Assembly (NCBI RefSeq): GCF_014652695.1
Contig: NZ_BMZH01000004.1
Coordinates: 62,001 to 126,000 of the forward strand
DNA from: Algimonas arctica
GTDB taxonomy: Bacteria; Pseudomonadota; Alphaproteobacteria; Caulobacterales; Maricaulaceae
Direction of reading: 5' to 3'
Length of the DNA: 64,000 bases
The position numbers and the translations under genes are program-made. Positions within the stretch are counted from its first letter, which is position 1. Each line of letters begins with the position of its first letter. Under the pieces are notes generated by a model that was not told the DNA's origin, searched no databases, and saw nothing but the letters and a program-made list of their open reading frames with translations. Shown here one piece after another: positions 19,196 through 30,461 of this stretch.

Positions 19196-20632
19196 CTAGA
19201 AGAGCGCCGCGGCTGCGCTATCGAGAAGGCTTTGCGCCGGAATCGAGATGAATGGCAGAGCAAATAACAAGAGCAAAGTCAGCGCGGACCCCGTCGTAAT
19301 CCAACGCAAAGAGCGGGGAGATTCGACAAAGTCTTGGGCTGGCTCATCAAACCACATCGTTTTGATAACACGAAGATAGTAAAACGCGCCGATGACGGAC
19401 GCGACCAAGGCCGCGACAACCAACCACCACAGGCCGGCTTCAACCGCAGGCCAGAAGGCAAACAACTTACCAAAGAACCCGAGCAAGGGCGGAATACCCA
19501 TCAGTGAAAAGAAAAAGACCGTCAGAACTAGCGCCATCGGACGGTTGGTCTGTGACAGGCCAGACAAATCCGAAATCTGTTCGACCATGCCGTTACGGAT
19601 CCGCATTTGCAGGATCGCAGCAAATATACCGATCGAGCTGATGACATAGATCGTCATGAAGATCAGCATACCCTTCAGGCCAAACACGGTCCCCGCCGCC
19701 AGCGGCACAAGCGCGTAGCCCATGTTCGCAATGGAAGAGTACGCCATCAGACGTTTGATATTCCTTTGGCTCAACGCGCCAATCGCACCGACATACATCG
19801 ATACCAATGCGAGCGCTGCGACGATCTGTTGCCACTGGTCAAACATACCTTCGAGCGGACCGAACAACAGCCGGGCAATCAAGGCCATCGCTGCAAATTT
19901 CGGAGCCGAGGCGAAGAAGCCCGTGATCGGTGTCGGCGAGCCTTCGTAAACATCCGGCGTCCACATGTGGAACGGTGCAGCGGAAATTTTAAACGCCAAG
20001 CCGCACATCATAAAGACCATGCCCGCAACGAGTCCGCCGTTCACGCCGCCTGTTTCAATCACGGACGCAATGCCCGCAAAATCAAGGTGGCCGGTAAAGC
20101 CATAAATCATCGACGTACCGTAGAGCAGTAGACCTGACGACAAAGCGCCGAGCACAAAATACTTCAAGCCAGCCTCTGAAGAGCGCAAGCTATCCCGGTT
20201 GAACGCCGCCATGATGTAGAGCGCAAGCGCTTGCAATTCGAGACCGATATAGAGCGCGAGCAGGTTATTCGCGCTGACCATGATCGACATGCCGAGCACA
20301 GCGTAGATCATCAACACGGAAAATTCGAACCGATCAAGTTTTTCGGCTTTGAAATAGGATTTGGTGAAAACGAGCGCGAGCGCGGCCGTCAAACCGATGA
20401 TCAGTTTGGCGTAATGCCCAAAATCATCGACCTTGAGCAGACCGTTAAACGCAGTTCCTTGAGGACGACCTAAGACGAATCCGATCAACGCGAAGGCGAC
20501 AAGCACAGCAATGGCAATCCAGCGCATCACATCGGCTTGCTTTTCGCCTTTAACGAACAAGCTCATCACTACGACGATAAGAGTTTGAGCCGCAAGCAAC
20601 AGCTCCGGCGCCATTAGGGACACAGCTTCCAT
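19196..20632 (-). CDS. nuoN: NADH-quinone oxidoreductase subunit N
   Basis: Antiporter-like membrane subunit of respiratory complex I, part of the proton-pumping arm. About 478 residues, 14 hydrophobic helices. SANNLLALYIGLELQALALYIMAAF, FKISAAPFHMWTPDVYEGSPTPITGFFASAPK and AYSSIANMGYALVPLAAG are diagnostic. ATG at 20632 follows the nuoM stop by one base; upstream in-frame codons lie within nuoM. Last nuo gene of the cluster. Confidence 0.96.
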   Translation of the reverse strand: MEAVSLMAPELLLAAQTLIVVVMSLFVKGEKQADVMRWIAIAVLVAFALIGFVLGRPQGTAFNGLLKVDDFGHYAKLIIGLTAALALVFTKSYFKAEKLDRFEFSVLMIYAVLGMSIMVSANNLLALYIGLELQALALYIMAAFNRDSLRSSEAGLKYFVLGALSSGLLLYGTSMIYGFTGHLDFAGIASVIETGGVNGGLVAGMVFMMCGLAFKISAAPFHMWTPDVYEGSPTPITGFFASAPKFAAMALIARLLFGPLEGMFDQWQQIVAALALVSMYVGAIGALSQRNIKRLMAYSSIANMGYALVPLAAGTVFGLKGMLIFMTIYVISSIGIFAAILQMRIRNGMVEQISDLSGLSQTNRPMALVLTVFFFSLMGIPPLLGFFGKLFAFWPAVEAGLWWLVVAALVASVIGAFYYLRVIKTMWFDEPAQDFVESPRSLRWITTGSALTLLLLFALPFISIPAQSLLDSAAAALF

Positions 20633-20633
20633 C

Positions 20634-22175
20634 TTAGTTCCCCTCAGCCAAAGCGGGCACAACCGTATCCGCTTGGAAGTCCGCAATGAGTTGAGCGACA
20701 CTGGCTTCGGTCAAATCCGTCACCAAAGCCGGATAAACACCAAGCAAAATTGTGAAGAAGGCGAGCGATCCTAAGATCAGCCATTCCCGCGCTGTGACAT
20801 CGGTAATCACGTCGAGCTTCTCATTGACCTGTTCGCCAAAGATCGTCTCTCGGTAGAGATGGAGCGCATACATCGCCGACAAGATCATGCCGAGGGCTGC
20901 GCCTGCCGCGATCCACGGGCTTACTTGATAGGCACCAATCATGGTCAAGATTTCACCGATAAAACCTGACGTTCCGGGCAAGCCCACATTCGCCATAGTA
21001 AAGAGCAGGAAGAAGGCTGCAAAGATCGGCATGCGTTTCACAAGTCCGCCGTAAAAAGCGATGTCGCGCGTGTGCATCCGGTCGTAAATCACACCGACGC
21101 AGAAAAAGAGCGCGCCAGAGACCAAACCGTGGCTGATCATCTGGAAAACTCCGCCTTGGATACCTTGCAGATTAAAGGTGAATATCCCCATCGTCACGAA
21201 GCCCATGTGAGCGACGGAACTATAAGCGATCAGCTTTTTCATATCCGTCTGACGGTAAGCGACCAGTGACGTGTAGATGATTGCGATGACCGACAAGGTG
21301 AAGATCATGGGCGCAAATTGAACTGACGCGTCTGGGAAGTAAGGCAGAGAAAAACGTAGGAAGCCGTAACCACCCAATTTTAGCAAAATACCCGCCAGAA
21401 TAACCGAACCCGCCGTTGGCGCCTGAACGTGCGCATCCGGCAGCCATGTATGGACAGGCCACATTGGCATCTTGACCGCAAAGGAGGCAAAGAACGCAAG
21501 CCAGAGCCACGTCTGAACACCGCCGGGAATATCAAGGTCTTTGAGAGCCCGCATATCCGTAGTTGGATCGCCAAACTGCGTCCCACTTTGAGCGTAGAGC
21601 CACAAGATAGCCGCAAGCATCAAAACTGACCCCAACAGCGTGTAGAGGAAGAATTTATAAGACGCATAAACGCGGTTCGCCCCACCCCAAACACCGATAA
21701 TGATAAACATTGGGATCAGTACCGCTTCGAAGAAGATGTAGAATAGAATTAGATCAAGCGAGCAGAAGACCCCAATCATAAGGCTTTCCAATAGCAGGAA
21801 CGCGATCATGTAATCGGCTTTGCGTTTCTTGATCGACGTTTCTGACGCCAATATACAAAGCGGGGTCAGAAATGCCGTCAGAACGATAAAGAGAACAGAA
21901 ATACCATCGACGCCCATGCGAAAGTCAATCCCGTTGCCAAGCCACGGGGCTTCATCGACAAATTGAAAGCCTGGATTTGTTGGATCAAAATCGATCACGA
22001 GAACGACGGACAGTAGCAAAACGATCAAGCTGACCAACAGGGCCGTACGCGGCGCATTACGCTCAGTCTGTTCGCGACCATCGGCACGCGTGAGGCGGGA
22101 CACAAAAGCGAGGAACAAAGCCCCGATCAACGGAATGACGACCAATGCCGGCAGAATAGGAAGGTTCGAAAACAC
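20634..22175 (-). CDS. nuoM: NADH-quinone oxidoreductase subunit M
   Basis: Antiporter-like proton channel subunit of complex I. About 513 residues with 14 helices. [90 protein letters not shown] and [16 protein letters not shown] carry the conserved Glu and Lys residues. I prefer the GTG at 22175, with GGAGG eight bases upstream and just past the nuoL stop; a longer frame to 22196 overlaps nuoL. Confidence 0.95.
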   Translation of the reverse strand: MFSNLPILPALVVIPLIGALFLAFVSRLTRADGREQTERNAPRTALLVSLIVLLLSVVLVIDFDPTNPGFQFVDEAPWLGNGIDFRMGVDGISVLFIVLTAFLTPLCILASETSIKKRKADYMIAFLLLESLMIGVFCSLDLILFYIFFEAVLIPMFIIIGVWGGANRVYASYKFFLYTLLGSVLMLAAILWLYAQSGTQFGDPTTDMRALKDLDIPGGVQTWLWLAFFASFAVKMPMWPVHTWLPDAHVQAPTAGSVILAGILLKLGGYGFLRFSLPYFPDASVQFAPMIFTLSVIAIIYTSLVAYRQTDMKKLIAYSSVAHMGFVTMGIFTFNLQGIQGGVFQMISHGLVSGALFFCVGVIYDRMHTRDIAFYGGLVKRMPIFAAFFLLFTMANVGLPGTSGFIGEILTMIGAYQVSPWIAAGAALGMILSAMYALHLYRETIFGEQVNEKLDVITDVTAREWLILGSLAFFTILLGVYPALVTDLTEASVAQLIADFQADTVVPALAEGN

Positions 22176-22179
22176 GGCC

Positions 22180-24228
22180 TTAACCTCCCAGCCCACGAAC
22201 GCCGATCATCACCAGAACGGCAACGCCGATCAACATGACAAAGGCGTAGTGAAACAATTTACCTGATTGTAGTCGTGACAGACGGCGTGATGCCCCTGCC
22301 GTAAACGCGGCAATCCCGTTAGGTCCAAATCGATCGATTATGCCGACATCAATGACTTTCCAGAAGAAGTCACCCAACTTACGAGCACCACGAATAAGCG
22401 TTACTTCGTAAAGTTCGTCGATGTACCATTTATTGAGCAGGAAGCGGTAAAGCGGTGAGCCCCCTGTGTCTGCCGCGTGAGCAATCCGGCGCTCAGTTCC
22501 GCCATTACGGTACATGAAGAACGCGAGCACAAAGCCCAAAGCGGAAACAACGAGCGGTGAAAATAGAACCCACAGCGGGAAATGATGACCGCCGCCAGCT
22601 TCTTCACCGGCGCTCTCATATCCTTCAGCCGCGGCAAACAGGTTGGTTGGCGCAAGTGCGGCGTGGTCGCCGCCCGCAATTGGAAGCGCCCCATGCCAGA
22701 AGCCGCCATAACCATACATGAAGCTTTTGTAGAAAATGGCTCCGGCAAAAATTGCCCCAATAGACAGAACAATCAGCGGAATTCGCATACTCCACGGGCT
22801 CTCATGCGCATGTTCCAGCGTATGATGGTCACTCCGGAAGCGGCCGTGGAAGGTCATGAAGATAAGGCGCCAGCTATAGAAGCTGGTCATAAAGGCCGCG
22901 ATGAGCCCCATCCAGAAGGCGAAGACAGCCGCGTTATTCCCGCCGCCAGCACCCACGGCATACGCCGCTTCGATAATGGCATCTTTCGAGAAGAAGCCCG
23001 CAAAACCCCAACCGAGTAACGGCATGCCGATCCCTGTCAGCGCTAGAGTGCCGATAATCATACCCGCATATGTCCACGGTACTTTGCGCCATATCCCGCC
23101 CATTTTACGCATGTCTTGTTCATGATGCAGCGCATGGATGACTGACCCGGCCCCGAGGAACAACAATGCCTTGAAAAACGCGTGGGTAAAGAGGTGGAAC
23201 ATCGCCGCGTTATAGGCCCCAACGCCGGCAGCAAAGAACATGTAGCCGAGTTGCGAACAGGTCGAATAAGCGATGACGCGTTTGATATCGTTCTGCACCA
23301 GACCGACCGTTGCCGCAAAGAAGGCCGTGAAGGCGCCCAAGGCGGTAATGAAACCTGCTGTAAACGGGGCTGCGTCGTAAATCGGGTAAGCCCGACAGAC
23401 GAGGAAGACGCCGGCTGTCACCATAGTCGCCGCGTGGATAAGCGCCGACACAGGGGTCGGGCCTTCCATCGCGTCTGGCAACCAGACGTGCAGAAGGAAC
23501 TGCGCTGATTTCCCCATCGCGCCGATGAAGAGCAGCATAGCGATCAGTTCAATCGCATTGAGGTTAAAGCCCAAGAAATCGAGACGGCGGTCGCTATTCT
23601 CGGCAATTGCGGAGAATACTACGTCAAATTCAACAGATCCAAAGACGAGGAAAACCGTCATAACGCCTAGCGCCAAGCCGACATCGCCAACTCGGTTGGT
23701 GACAAACGCTTTGATGGCTGCGGCATTGGCAGACGGTTTTTTGTAGTAATAGCCAATCAATAGATAACTGGCGAGCCCGACGCCTTCCCAACCAAAAAAC
23801 AGCTGGATGAAGTTGTCGCTGGTGACGAGCATCAGCATGAAGAAGGTGAACAGCGAGAGGTAAGCAAAGAAGCGCGGCTTATATTTGTCGTCGCTCATAT
23901 AGCCCCAGCTATAGAGGTGAACCAGCGAGGACACTGTCGTCACAACGATCAACATCACCGCCGTTAGCGTGTCCATCTTGAGCGCCCAATTGGCTTCTAA
24001 CCCGCCAATGTCCAACCAACGCATCAGCGTGATCGTCGTGTCTGGCGCATCGCCAAAGGCAATACCCATAAATGCGAGCCATGAGAGTATGGCTGACAAG
24101 AACAACAATCCTGTTGTCAAAACCATACTGGCTTTTTCAGGCAGGCGTGCACCGCCAAAACCTGTGCCCGCAACACCGGCGATGATGGCCCCGATCAGCG
24201 GGGCAAAAACGATCGTCTGATACAACAA
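22180..24228 (-). CDS. nuoL: NADH-quinone oxidoreductase subunit L
   Basis: Largest antiporter-like subunit of complex I; its C-terminal lateral helix runs along the membrane arm. 682 residues. Conserved stretches: [19 protein letters not shown] (Glu in TM5), [60 protein letters not shown] and [34 protein letters not shown]. Ends with the long amphipathic helix and final anchor ([14 protein letters not shown]). Between nuoK and nuoM with minimal gaps. Confidence 0.97.
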   Translation of the reverse strand: MLYQTIVFAPLIGAIIAGVAGTGFGGARLPEKASMVLTTGLLFLSAILSWLAFMGIAFGDAPDTTITLMRWLDIGGLEANWALKMDTLTAVMLIVVTTVSSLVHLYSWGYMSDDKYKPRFFAYLSLFTFFMLMLVTSDNFIQLFFGWEGVGLASYLLIGYYYKKPSANAAAIKAFVTNRVGDVGLALGVMTVFLVFGSVEFDVVFSAIAENSDRRLDFLGFNLNAIELIAMLLFIGAMGKSAQFLLHVWLPDAMEGPTPVSALIHAATMVTAGVFLVCRAYPIYDAAPFTAGFITALGAFTAFFAATVGLVQNDIKRVIAYSTCSQLGYMFFAAGVGAYNAAMFHLFTHAFFKALLFLGAGSVIHALHHEQDMRKMGGIWRKVPWTYAGMIIGTLALTGIGMPLLGWGFAGFFSKDAIIEAAYAVGAGGGNNAAVFAFWMGLIAAFMTSFYSWRLIFMTFHGRFRSDHHTLEHAHESPWSMRIPLIVLSIGAIFAGAIFYKSFMYGYGGFWHGALPIAGGDHAALAPTNLFAAAEGYESAGEEAGGGHHFPLWVLFSPLVVSALGFVLAFFMYRNGGTERRIAHAADTGGSPLYRFLLNKWYIDELYEVTLIRGARKLGDFFWKVIDVGIIDRFGPNGIAAFTAGASRRLSRLQSGKLFHYAFVMLIGVAVLVMIGVRGLGG

Positions 24229-24232
24229 GAGA

Positions 24233-24559
24233 TCAGCCCTTCATCAGGTCAGCGTCTTCGACCTGAATGTTACCGCGATTGCGGAAGTAAACGACAAGAA
24301 TAGCGAGGCCGACAGCGGCTTCTGCCGCGGCCACAGTGAGGATAAAGAGGCTGAATATTTGCCCATCAATAGGGTTCACGCCCGGTGCAGCCGGCATGTG
24401 CGTCGAAAACGCCACGAAATTGATGTTCACCGCCAATAAGATGAGCTCAATGCACATCAAAATAACAATGACATTTTTACGATTCACGAAAATGCCAAAC
24501 ACGCCGATGATAAACAGCATCGCGGCAACGATCAGGTAATGTGATAATCCGATGACCAT
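24233..24559 (-). CDS. nuoK: NADH-quinone oxidoreductase subunit K
   Basis: Small membrane subunit of complex I with three helices. 108 residues. [50 protein letters not shown] holds the conserved membrane Glu residues, and [18 protein letters not shown] the second. Follows nuoJ by about 25 bases and precedes nuoL by four. Confidence 0.95.
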   Translation of the reverse strand: MVIGLSHYLIVAAMLFIIGVFGIFVNRKNVIVILMCIELILLAVNINFVAFSTHMPAAPGVNPIDGQIFSLFILTVAAAEAAVGLAILVVYFRNRGNIQVEDADLMKG

Positions 24560-24583
24560 GTCTTCCCTCCTAGCCGGACCCGG

Positions 24584-25183
24584 CTAACCGAGCCCCTGTC
24601 CAGGTTCGATGTCCACGAGTTCAACCCCGTCTTTACGCGTCCGCGCCATTTGCGCATTCGCATCCTGACGGCGCACGCCTTCGCGTTCCCGCAATGTCAG
24701 CACAATCGCACCGATCATGGCAACGAGCAGGATAAAGCCTGCGGCCTCAAACGCGCCTGCATATTTTGTATAAAGCACCGCGCCAAAGGCTTCGAGATTG
24801 CTCATCGTGCCGTCTGTGACAACCAGTGGGCGTCCGCCATCTGAGAAATAGGCTGCGCCAAGCGTAATCATTTCAATCAACAAGATTCCCGCAATGATCG
24901 CACCAATAGGCGCGTAAGAGAGAAAGCCCTTTTTCAACTCCGCAAAATCCACATCAAGCATCATCACGACGAAGAGGAAGAGAACGGCAACGGCTCCCAC
25001 ATAAACCATGATGAGAAGCAGCGCGAGGAACTCGGCCCCCATAAGAATGAAGAGCCCGGCCGCGCTGAAAAACGTCAGGATGAGGAACATCACCGAGTGC
25101 ACAGGATTTCGCGACGCGACCACCATAAAGGCGGAAGCGATAGCAACAGTTGCGAGGATGTAGAATGCGATGGCCGCGATCAC
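24584..25183 (-). CDS. nuoJ: NADH-quinone oxidoreductase subunit J
   Basis: Membrane subunit of complex I whose third helix contains the pi-bulge important for coupling. 199 residues, five helices. SRNPVHSVMFLILTFFSAAGLFILMGAEFLALLLIMVYVGAVAVLFLFVVMMLDV is the family core (with the conserved Tyr and Glu). The polar C-terminal tail is about 35 residues. The gap upstream to nuoI (56 bases) can form a short hairpin but shows no promoter I trust. Confidence 0.95.
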   Translation of the reverse strand: MIAAIAFYILATVAIASAFMVVASRNPVHSVMFLILTFFSAAGLFILMGAEFLALLLIMVYVGAVAVLFLFVVMMLDVDFAELKKGFLSYAPIGAIIAGILLIEMITLGAAYFSDGGRPLVVTDGTMSNLEAFGAVLYTKYAGAFEAAGFILLVAMIGAIVLTLREREGVRRQDANAQMARTRKDGVELVDIEPGQGLG

Positions 25184-25239
25184 GTCTGGCTCTCTTCTCT
25201 TTCCTCCGCATCGGTAAGCCGACGCGGATTCGCGTCCCC

Positions 25240-25731
25240 TTAACGGTAGGGCGCGTCCATTTCTAGGTTCTTGGCGATTTCAGTTTCCCATCTGTCCCCA
25301 TTCGCGAGCAGCTTTTCTTTATCATAGTAAAGCTCTTCGCGGGTTTCAGTGGCAAATTCGTAGTTTGGTCCTTCGACAATCGCGTCGACGGGGCACGCTT
25401 CCTGACACAAGCCGCAATAAATACATTTGACCATGTCGATATCATAACGCGTTGTCCGACGCGAACCATCCGGACGCGGTTCAGCTTCAATAACAATCGC
25501 TTGCGCCGGGCAGATGGCTTCGCAGAGCTTACACGCAATACAGCGCTCTTCACCACTCGCATAGCGACGTAGCGCATGCTCGCCGCGAAAACGGGGGCTA
25601 AGCGGCCCTTTTTCGAATGGATAGTTCAGGGTGACTTTCGGGCGGAAGAAAAACCGCATTGCGAGTATAAAAGCGCTGACAAATTCGAGCAGCAAAGCGC
25701 CGCGAATGAGCTGTTTAAGACGAGACATCAT
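25240..25731 (-). CDS. nuoI: NADH-quinone oxidoreductase subunit I
   Basis: Carries the two [4Fe-4S] clusters N6a and N6b that pass electrons towards N2. About 163 residues. Two ferredoxin motifs, [12 protein letters not shown] and [12 protein letters not shown], each C-x2-C-x2-C-x3-C, with [14 protein letters not shown] before the first. The ATG at 25731 overlaps the nuoH stop as ATGA and is followed at once by a second ATG. The 25 codons available further upstream are inside nuoH and not family-like. Confidence 0.96.
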   Translation of the reverse strand: MMSRLKQLIRGALLLEFVSAFILAMRFFFRPKVTLNYPFEKGPLSPRFRGEHALRRYASGEERCIACKLCEAICPAQAIVIEAEPRPDGSRRTTRYDIDMVKCIYCGLCQEACPVDAIVEGPNYEFATETREELYYDKEKLLANGDRWETEIAKNLEMDAPYR

Positions 25732-26825
25732 GCGGCTCCCGTAAACACAACGACGCCAGACACAATCATAACCGCAATGATGGACGTCGGAAGAAACACT
25801 TTCCAACCCAGACGCATCAATTGGTCATAGCGGTAACGCGGCACAATCGCCTTCACCATCGCGAACATAAAGAAGATGAAAGCCGTCTTGAGGAAGAACC
25901 AAAACACGCCCGGCAGGAACTGAACGCCAATGTCGATCGGGGCATGCCAGCCGCCGAGGAACAGGATCACCATCATCGCAGATAGCAGCATAATGTTCAC
26001 ATATTCCGCGAAGAAGAACATCAAGAACGGTGTGGAGGAATACTCCACCTGATAACCAGCTACGAGCTCGGATTCTGCTTCCGGAAGATCGAACGGCGGG
26101 CGGTTTGTTTCCGCAAGTGCGCTGATGAAAAACATCACGCCCATATAAAACAGCACAGGCGTCAAAATATAATTGGCGAGGCCGAATTCTGTTGAGGGAT
26201 TAAGTCGGAACATATTCCAGTTCCAAAACCCGCCTGCTTGCGTGTTGACGATTTCGGACAGGTTCATGGATCCCGAGACGAAAATAACCGTCAGGATGAT
26301 AAAGCCGATTGAGACTTCATAGGACACCATCTGCGCCGCAGAGCGCAGTGATCCCATGAAGGAATATTTCGAGTTCGACGCCCAACCGCCAATAATAATG
26401 CCGTAAACGCCGAGAGAACTGATCGCGAGGACATAAAGAACCCCGACGTTAATATCTGAAATCACCCAACCGTCCGCAACTGGGATCACCGCCCACGCCA
26501 GAAAGGCCATGACGAGAGCAATCAGCGGCGCGAGGATAAACAGGAATTTATCAGACCCCGCCGGAACGACGATTTCCTTGAAGAAAAACTTCAGCGCATC
26601 GGCCATAGTTTGCAGCAAGCCAAACGCGCCCACAACATTGGGGCCCCGGCGCATTTGCACAGCCGCCCAAATCTTACGGTCAGCGAGCACCAACGCCGCG
26701 ACAAGCAAAGCTAGAACCAGCACAAAGCCTAAAACTTGCAGCATTTTGAGCGCAACCCAAAGGCCCCAACCAGAGGCGTCCCCAGCCGCAGCTTGAAAAA
26801 CCGGCAATTGAATGAGGTCGATCAT
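25728..26825 (-). CDS. nuoH: NADH-quinone oxidoreductase subunit H
   Basis: Membrane subunit of complex I that forms part of the quinone-binding site with NuoB and NuoD. 365 residues, eight helices. [45 protein letters not shown] is highly conserved, as are [12 protein letters not shown] and [25 protein letters not shown]. Start and stop both overlap neighbours as ATGA, indicating tight coupling with nuoG and nuoI. Confidence 0.97.
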   Translation of the reverse strand: MIDLIQLPVFQAAAGDASGWGLWVALKMLQVLGFVLVLALLVAALVLADRKIWAAVQMRRGPNVVGAFGLLQTMADALKFFFKEIVVPAGSDKFLFILAPLIALVMAFLAWAVIPVADGWVISDINVGVLYVLAISSLGVYGIIIGGWASNSKYSFMGSLRSAAQMVSYEVSIGFIILTVIFVSGSMNLSEIVNTQAGGFWNWNMFRLNPSTEFGLANYILTPVLFYMGVMFFISALAETNRPPFDLPEAESELVAGYQVEYSSTPFLMFFFAEYVNIMLLSAMMVILFLGGWHAPIDIGVQFLPGVFWFFLKTAFIFFMFAMVKAIVPRYRYDQLMRLGWKVFLPTSIIAVMIVSGVVVFTGAA

Positions 26826-28930
26826 TCCGCGGCCTCCGAATAGGTCGGCTTATCGACGCCAGCAGAACATTCCGCCATTACGTTGGAGGCTCGCGCAATC
26901 GGGTTGGTCATATAGAAATCTGTCACCGGACTTTTGAGCGGAGCATCGGAAAGCGTTCCATCTGTTCCCAGTTGCGACAGATCAAAATCTGCTGCCGAAG
27001 CCGCCCCGGGTGCATAACCCAGAGCACCGAAGGTTGGATGCTTCTCAATCATCTGATCCCGGAGAGCGGACTGACTATCAAATGGCAACACGCGGCCAAT
27101 CGCGGCCGACAGTGCCCGGACAATCGCCCAATCTTCTTTCGCCATGCCTTTCGGCGGCACAGCGCGCATGCCCATTTGCACACGGCCTTCTGTATTCACA
27201 TAGAGACCGTCTTTTTCAGTGTAAGCGCAACCCGGCAGGATGATGTCCGCGACATGGGCGCCTGCGTCGCCGTGGTGGCCCTGATAAATCACGAACGTGT
27301 CTTTCAATCGACTCGCGTCAAATTCGTCAGCCCCGAGCAAGTAAACGGTCTCAATCTCGCCCGCTTCCGCGCCTGCCAAAATGGCCTCAGTCGATTTTCC
27401 ATCCGTACCTGGCAAGAAGCCAAGGTCGAGACCGCCAACACGGGCCGCCGCTGTATGAAGAATATTCAGCGCGTTCCAGCCTTCACGGACAAATTTTGGT
27501 CCCGACATCAGTGTGGCCAATGCCGCCAGTAAAGCTTGTCCAGCCTCACCGACCAAAGCGCCTGCCCCGACGATAATCATCGGATTCTCAGCTTTCTTTA
27601 GGATCGGCGCAAAGCCTTTTCGCGCCCGACTAAAGGCCGCAAGGTCTGCGGCAGATGTCCCGACATGGTGATAATCATAGGTCAGGTCGACGGTGTCGCC
27701 GATCATTCCAATTTCGAGATCGCCTGTGATCCAGCGCTTGCGAATACGCGCATTAATGATCGGCGCTTCAAGGCGAGGGTTGGTTCCAATGAATAAAATG
27801 GCGTCGGCGTCATCAATGCCCGCAATAGAGCTATTAAAGAGATAGCCTTCGCGCGCGCCAGTGCCGATCAGGCTGCCATCTTGACGACAATCAATATTTT
27901 TCACGCCCAGCGAACCCATCAGTTCCTTCAGCGCATACATGGATTCAGCGTCGCAAAGATCGCCCGCAATCGCGGCGGTTTTGCTCGGGTCGCCTTTAAG
28001 TTTTTCAGCCGCTAAGCCGAGCGCTTCATCCCAACTCGCTTGGCGTAAATTCCCATTTTCACGGATGAACGGACGATCAAGGCGTTGACGGGCAAGGCCG
28101 TCCCAGACGAATCGTGTTTTATCGCTGATCCATTCCTCGTTCACGTCATCATTGATCATCGGCAGAATACGCAAAACAGCATCGCGGCGCGAATCGATCC
28201 GAATGTTCGAGCCGACTGCATCCATCACGTCGACGCTCTCGACTTTATCCAATTCCCATGGACGCGCATTAAAGGCGTAAGGCTTGGACGTCAGTGCTCC
28301 GACGGGGCATAAATCAATCACATTGCCGGACAATTCCGACGTCAGTGACTTTTCTAAATAGGTTGTGATTTCAGCGTTCTCGCCACGATTGACGAGGCCA
28401 ATTTCCTGTACGCCAGCGACTTCGGTTATAAACCTCACGCAGCGCGTACATTGGATGCAACGAGTCATGATCGTATTGACGAGCGGGCCCATGTGCTTGT
28501 CGTCAACGGCGCGTTTGTTTTCCTCAAAACGGGAAAAGTCGCGGCCATAGGCCATCGCTTGGTCTTGCAAATCACACTCACCGCCCTGATCGCAAATCGG
28601 GCAATCCAGCGGGTGGTTGATGAGGAGAAATTCCATCACGCCTTCACGGGCTTTTTTTACCAGTGGAGAATTGGTTTTGATGTGGGCCGGCGTGCCGTCG
28701 CGGTTCGGGCGCAGGTCTTTGACTTGCAAGGCGCAAGACGCTTGCGGCTTCGGCGCGCCTTCCCATTCGACCAGACACATGCGGCAGTTACCCGCGATGG
28801 ACAGGCGCTCATGATAACAGAAACGCGGAATTTCCGCGCCGCCATATTCTTCGCACGCCTGCATCAGCGTGTATTCCGCCGGCACCTCGTGCTCGACACC
28901 ATCAATTTTGACTTTACGGAGGTCGGTCAT
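26822..28930 (-). CDS. nuoG: NADH-quinone oxidoreductase subunit G
   Basis: Largest peripheral-arm subunit of complex I, carrying one [2Fe-2S] and two or more [4Fe-4S] clusters. About 702 residues. N-terminal 2Fe-2S domain with [18 protein letters not shown], the His-Cys motif region [19 protein letters not shown], then [10 protein letters not shown] with a later [14 protein letters not shown], followed by a molybdopterin-oxidoreductase-like domain without cofactor function. ATG at 28930 gives [11 protein letters not shown], the normal start; the longer frame upstream enters nuoF. Confidence 0.96.
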   Translation of the reverse strand: MTDLRKVKIDGVEHEVPAEYTLMQACEEYGGAEIPRFCYHERLSIAGNCRMCLVEWEGAPKPQASCALQVKDLRPNRDGTPAHIKTNSPLVKKAREGVMEFLLINHPLDCPICDQGGECDLQDQAMAYGRDFSRFEENKRAVDDKHMGPLVNTIMTRCIQCTRCVRFITEVAGVQEIGLVNRGENAEITTYLEKSLTSELSGNVIDLCPVGALTSKPYAFNARPWELDKVESVDVMDAVGSNIRIDSRRDAVLRILPMINDDVNEEWISDKTRFVWDGLARQRLDRPFIRENGNLRQASWDEALGLAAEKLKGDPSKTAAIAGDLCDAESMYALKELMGSLGVKNIDCRQDGSLIGTGAREGYLFNSSIAGIDDADAILFIGTNPRLEAPIINARIRKRWITGDLEIGMIGDTVDLTYDYHHVGTSAADLAAFSRARKGFAPILKKAENPMIIVGAGALVGEAGQALLAALATLMSGPKFVREGWNALNILHTAAARVGGLDLGFLPGTDGKSTEAILAGAEAGEIETVYLLGADEFDASRLKDTFVIYQGHHGDAGAHVADIILPGCAYTEKDGLYVNTEGRVQMGMRAVPPKGMAKEDWAIVRALSAAIGRVLPFDSQSALRDQMIEKHPTFGALGYAPGAASAADFDLSQLGTDGTLSDAPLKSPVTDFYMTNPIARASNVMAECSAGVDKPTYSEAAE

Positions 28931-28932
28931 AG

Positions 28933-30240
28933 TTATTCTGCAGCCTGCACAAACACGGGACGGCTTGAGCGATAGAGATTGATGCGGTCTTCGATCTCGT
29001 GACGGAAGTGACGGATGAGGCCTTGGATCGGCCAAGCCGCTGCATCGCCGAGTGCGCAGATCGTGTGACCTTCAACTTGTTTGGTCACATCGAGCAGCAT
29101 ATCGATTTCGCCAATTTCGGCTTCGCCGCGAACCATACGTTCCATCACACGCCACATCCAGCCTGTGCCTTCGCGGCACGGCGTACATTGGCCGCAGCTC
29201 TCATGTTTGTAGAAGTAGCTTAAGCGCGCAATCGCTTTGACGATGTCGGTGCTATTATCCATCACGATGACAGCCGCCGTTCCCAGCCCGGATTGATGTT
29301 CGCGCAGTGCGTCAAAATCCATAAGGACGGTATCGCAAATTTCTTTCGGCAAGAGCGGAACGGATGAGCCGCCCGGAATGATCGCTTTGAGGTTGTCCCA
29401 ACCGCCGCGAACGCCGCCCGCATGGGTCTCGATCAATGTCTTGAGTGGTATGGAGAGCGCTTCCTCAACATTACAGGGTTTGTTGACATGACCTGAAATC
29501 GAAAAGACTTTCGTGCCTTTATTATTGTCACGGCCAAAACTGGAAAACCACTCCGCGCCTTTGCGCAAAATTGTTGGCACGACAGCAATTGATTCGACGT
29601 TGTTCACAGTCGTCGGACACCCATAGAGACCTGAATTAGCTGGAAATGGCGGCTTAAGACGGGGCTGCCCCTTCTTGCCTTCAAGACTTTCGAGGAGCGC
29701 TGTTTCTTCGCCGCAAATATACGCGCCCGCACCGTGGTGGACATAAACATCGAAGTCCCAACCAGACCCACAGGCATTTTTCCCGATCAGACCAGCCGCA
29801 TAAGCTTGTTCAACAGCGGCTTGGAGCCGTTGGCGTTCAAATGTGTATTCACCGCGCAAGTAAATATAAGCCGCGTGTGCTTGCATCGCGAAACTGGCGA
29901 TTAAGCAGCCTTCGATCAGCAAATGCGGATCGTGGCGCATCATTTCGCGGTCTTTACACGTGCCGGGCTCGGATTCATCAGCATTGACGACAAGATAATG
30001 CGGACGTTCGCCCACTTCTTTGGGCATAAAGGACCACTTTAGCCCTGTCGGGAAGCCCGCGCCACCCCGACCACGCAGGCCGGAGGCTTTGACCTGATCG
30101 ATAATCCAATCCCGTCCCTGCTCCAGCATCGCGCCCGTGCCCTCCCAAGCGCCGCGTTGCCGCGCGCCGTCGAGACCCCAGTCTTGCGTACCGTAGAGAT
30201 TTTTGAAGATACGGTCTTCGTCTTTGAGAAGCTGCACCAT
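28933..30240 (-). CDS. nuoF: NADH-quinone oxidoreductase subunit F
   Basis: NADH- and FMN-binding subunit of complex I, where NADH is oxidised, with the N3 [4Fe-4S] cluster. 435 residues. NADH/FMN motifs [16 protein letters not shown] and [20 protein letters not shown] are present, as is the cluster motif [15 protein letters not shown] with the last Cys in [16 protein letters not shown] shares a base with the stop of the small membrane protein gene before it (TAATG). Confidence 0.97.
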   Translation of the reverse strand: MVQLLKDEDRIFKNLYGTQDWGLDGARQRGAWEGTGAMLEQGRDWIIDQVKASGLRGRGGAGFPTGLKWSFMPKEVGERPHYLVVNADESEPGTCKDREMMRHDPHLLIEGCLIASFAMQAHAAYIYLRGEYTFERQRLQAAVEQAYAAGLIGKNACGSGWDFDVYVHHGAGAYICGEETALLESLEGKKGQPRLKPPFPANSGLYGCPTTVNNVESIAVVPTILRKGAEWFSSFGRDNNKGTKVFSISGHVNKPCNVEEALSIPLKTLIETHAGGVRGGWDNLKAIIPGGSSVPLLPKEICDTVLMDFDALREHQSGLGTAAVIVMDNSTDIVKAIARLSYFYKHESCGQCTPCREGTGWMWRVMERMVRGEAEIGEIDMLLDVTKQVEGHTICALGDAAAWPIQGLIRHFRHEIEDRINLYRSSRPVFVQAAE

Positions 30241-30461
30241 TAGAGCTCTCCCCCTTTTAAGTCTAAGGAGGTCAATTCTGTCGCCTTACGTTCACGCATG
30301 TAAGCCATCCAAAAGAACGTCGCACAGGCTGCGAAAACTGCCGTCACGAGAACGGTAAGATAAGGAAAACCCGCATCTTTCGGCGTTAGAATTAATGACG
30401 CCATCCAAGCCAAACAGGCGAAGGTGTTTAAGAGCGCGGACAAGAGGTTACGTTTTTTCAT
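30240..30461 (-). CDS. Small two-helix membrane protein inside the nuo cluster
   Basis: 73 residues, not recognised. It begins [12 protein letters not shown] and has two hydrophobic segments (about 7-26 and 33-53), then a charged tail ([19 protein letters not shown]). The gene is real on context: its ATG overlaps the nuoE stop (ATGA) and its stop overlaps the nuoF ATG (TAATG). It splits nuoE and nuoF, which encode subunits that bind each other in the NADH dehydrogenase module. It could be an assembly helper or an accessory subunit; this is inference. Confidence 0.8.
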   Translation of the reverse strand: MKKRNLLSALLNTFACLAWMASLILTPKDAGFPYLTVLVTAVFAACATFFWMAYMRERKATELTSLDLKGGEL

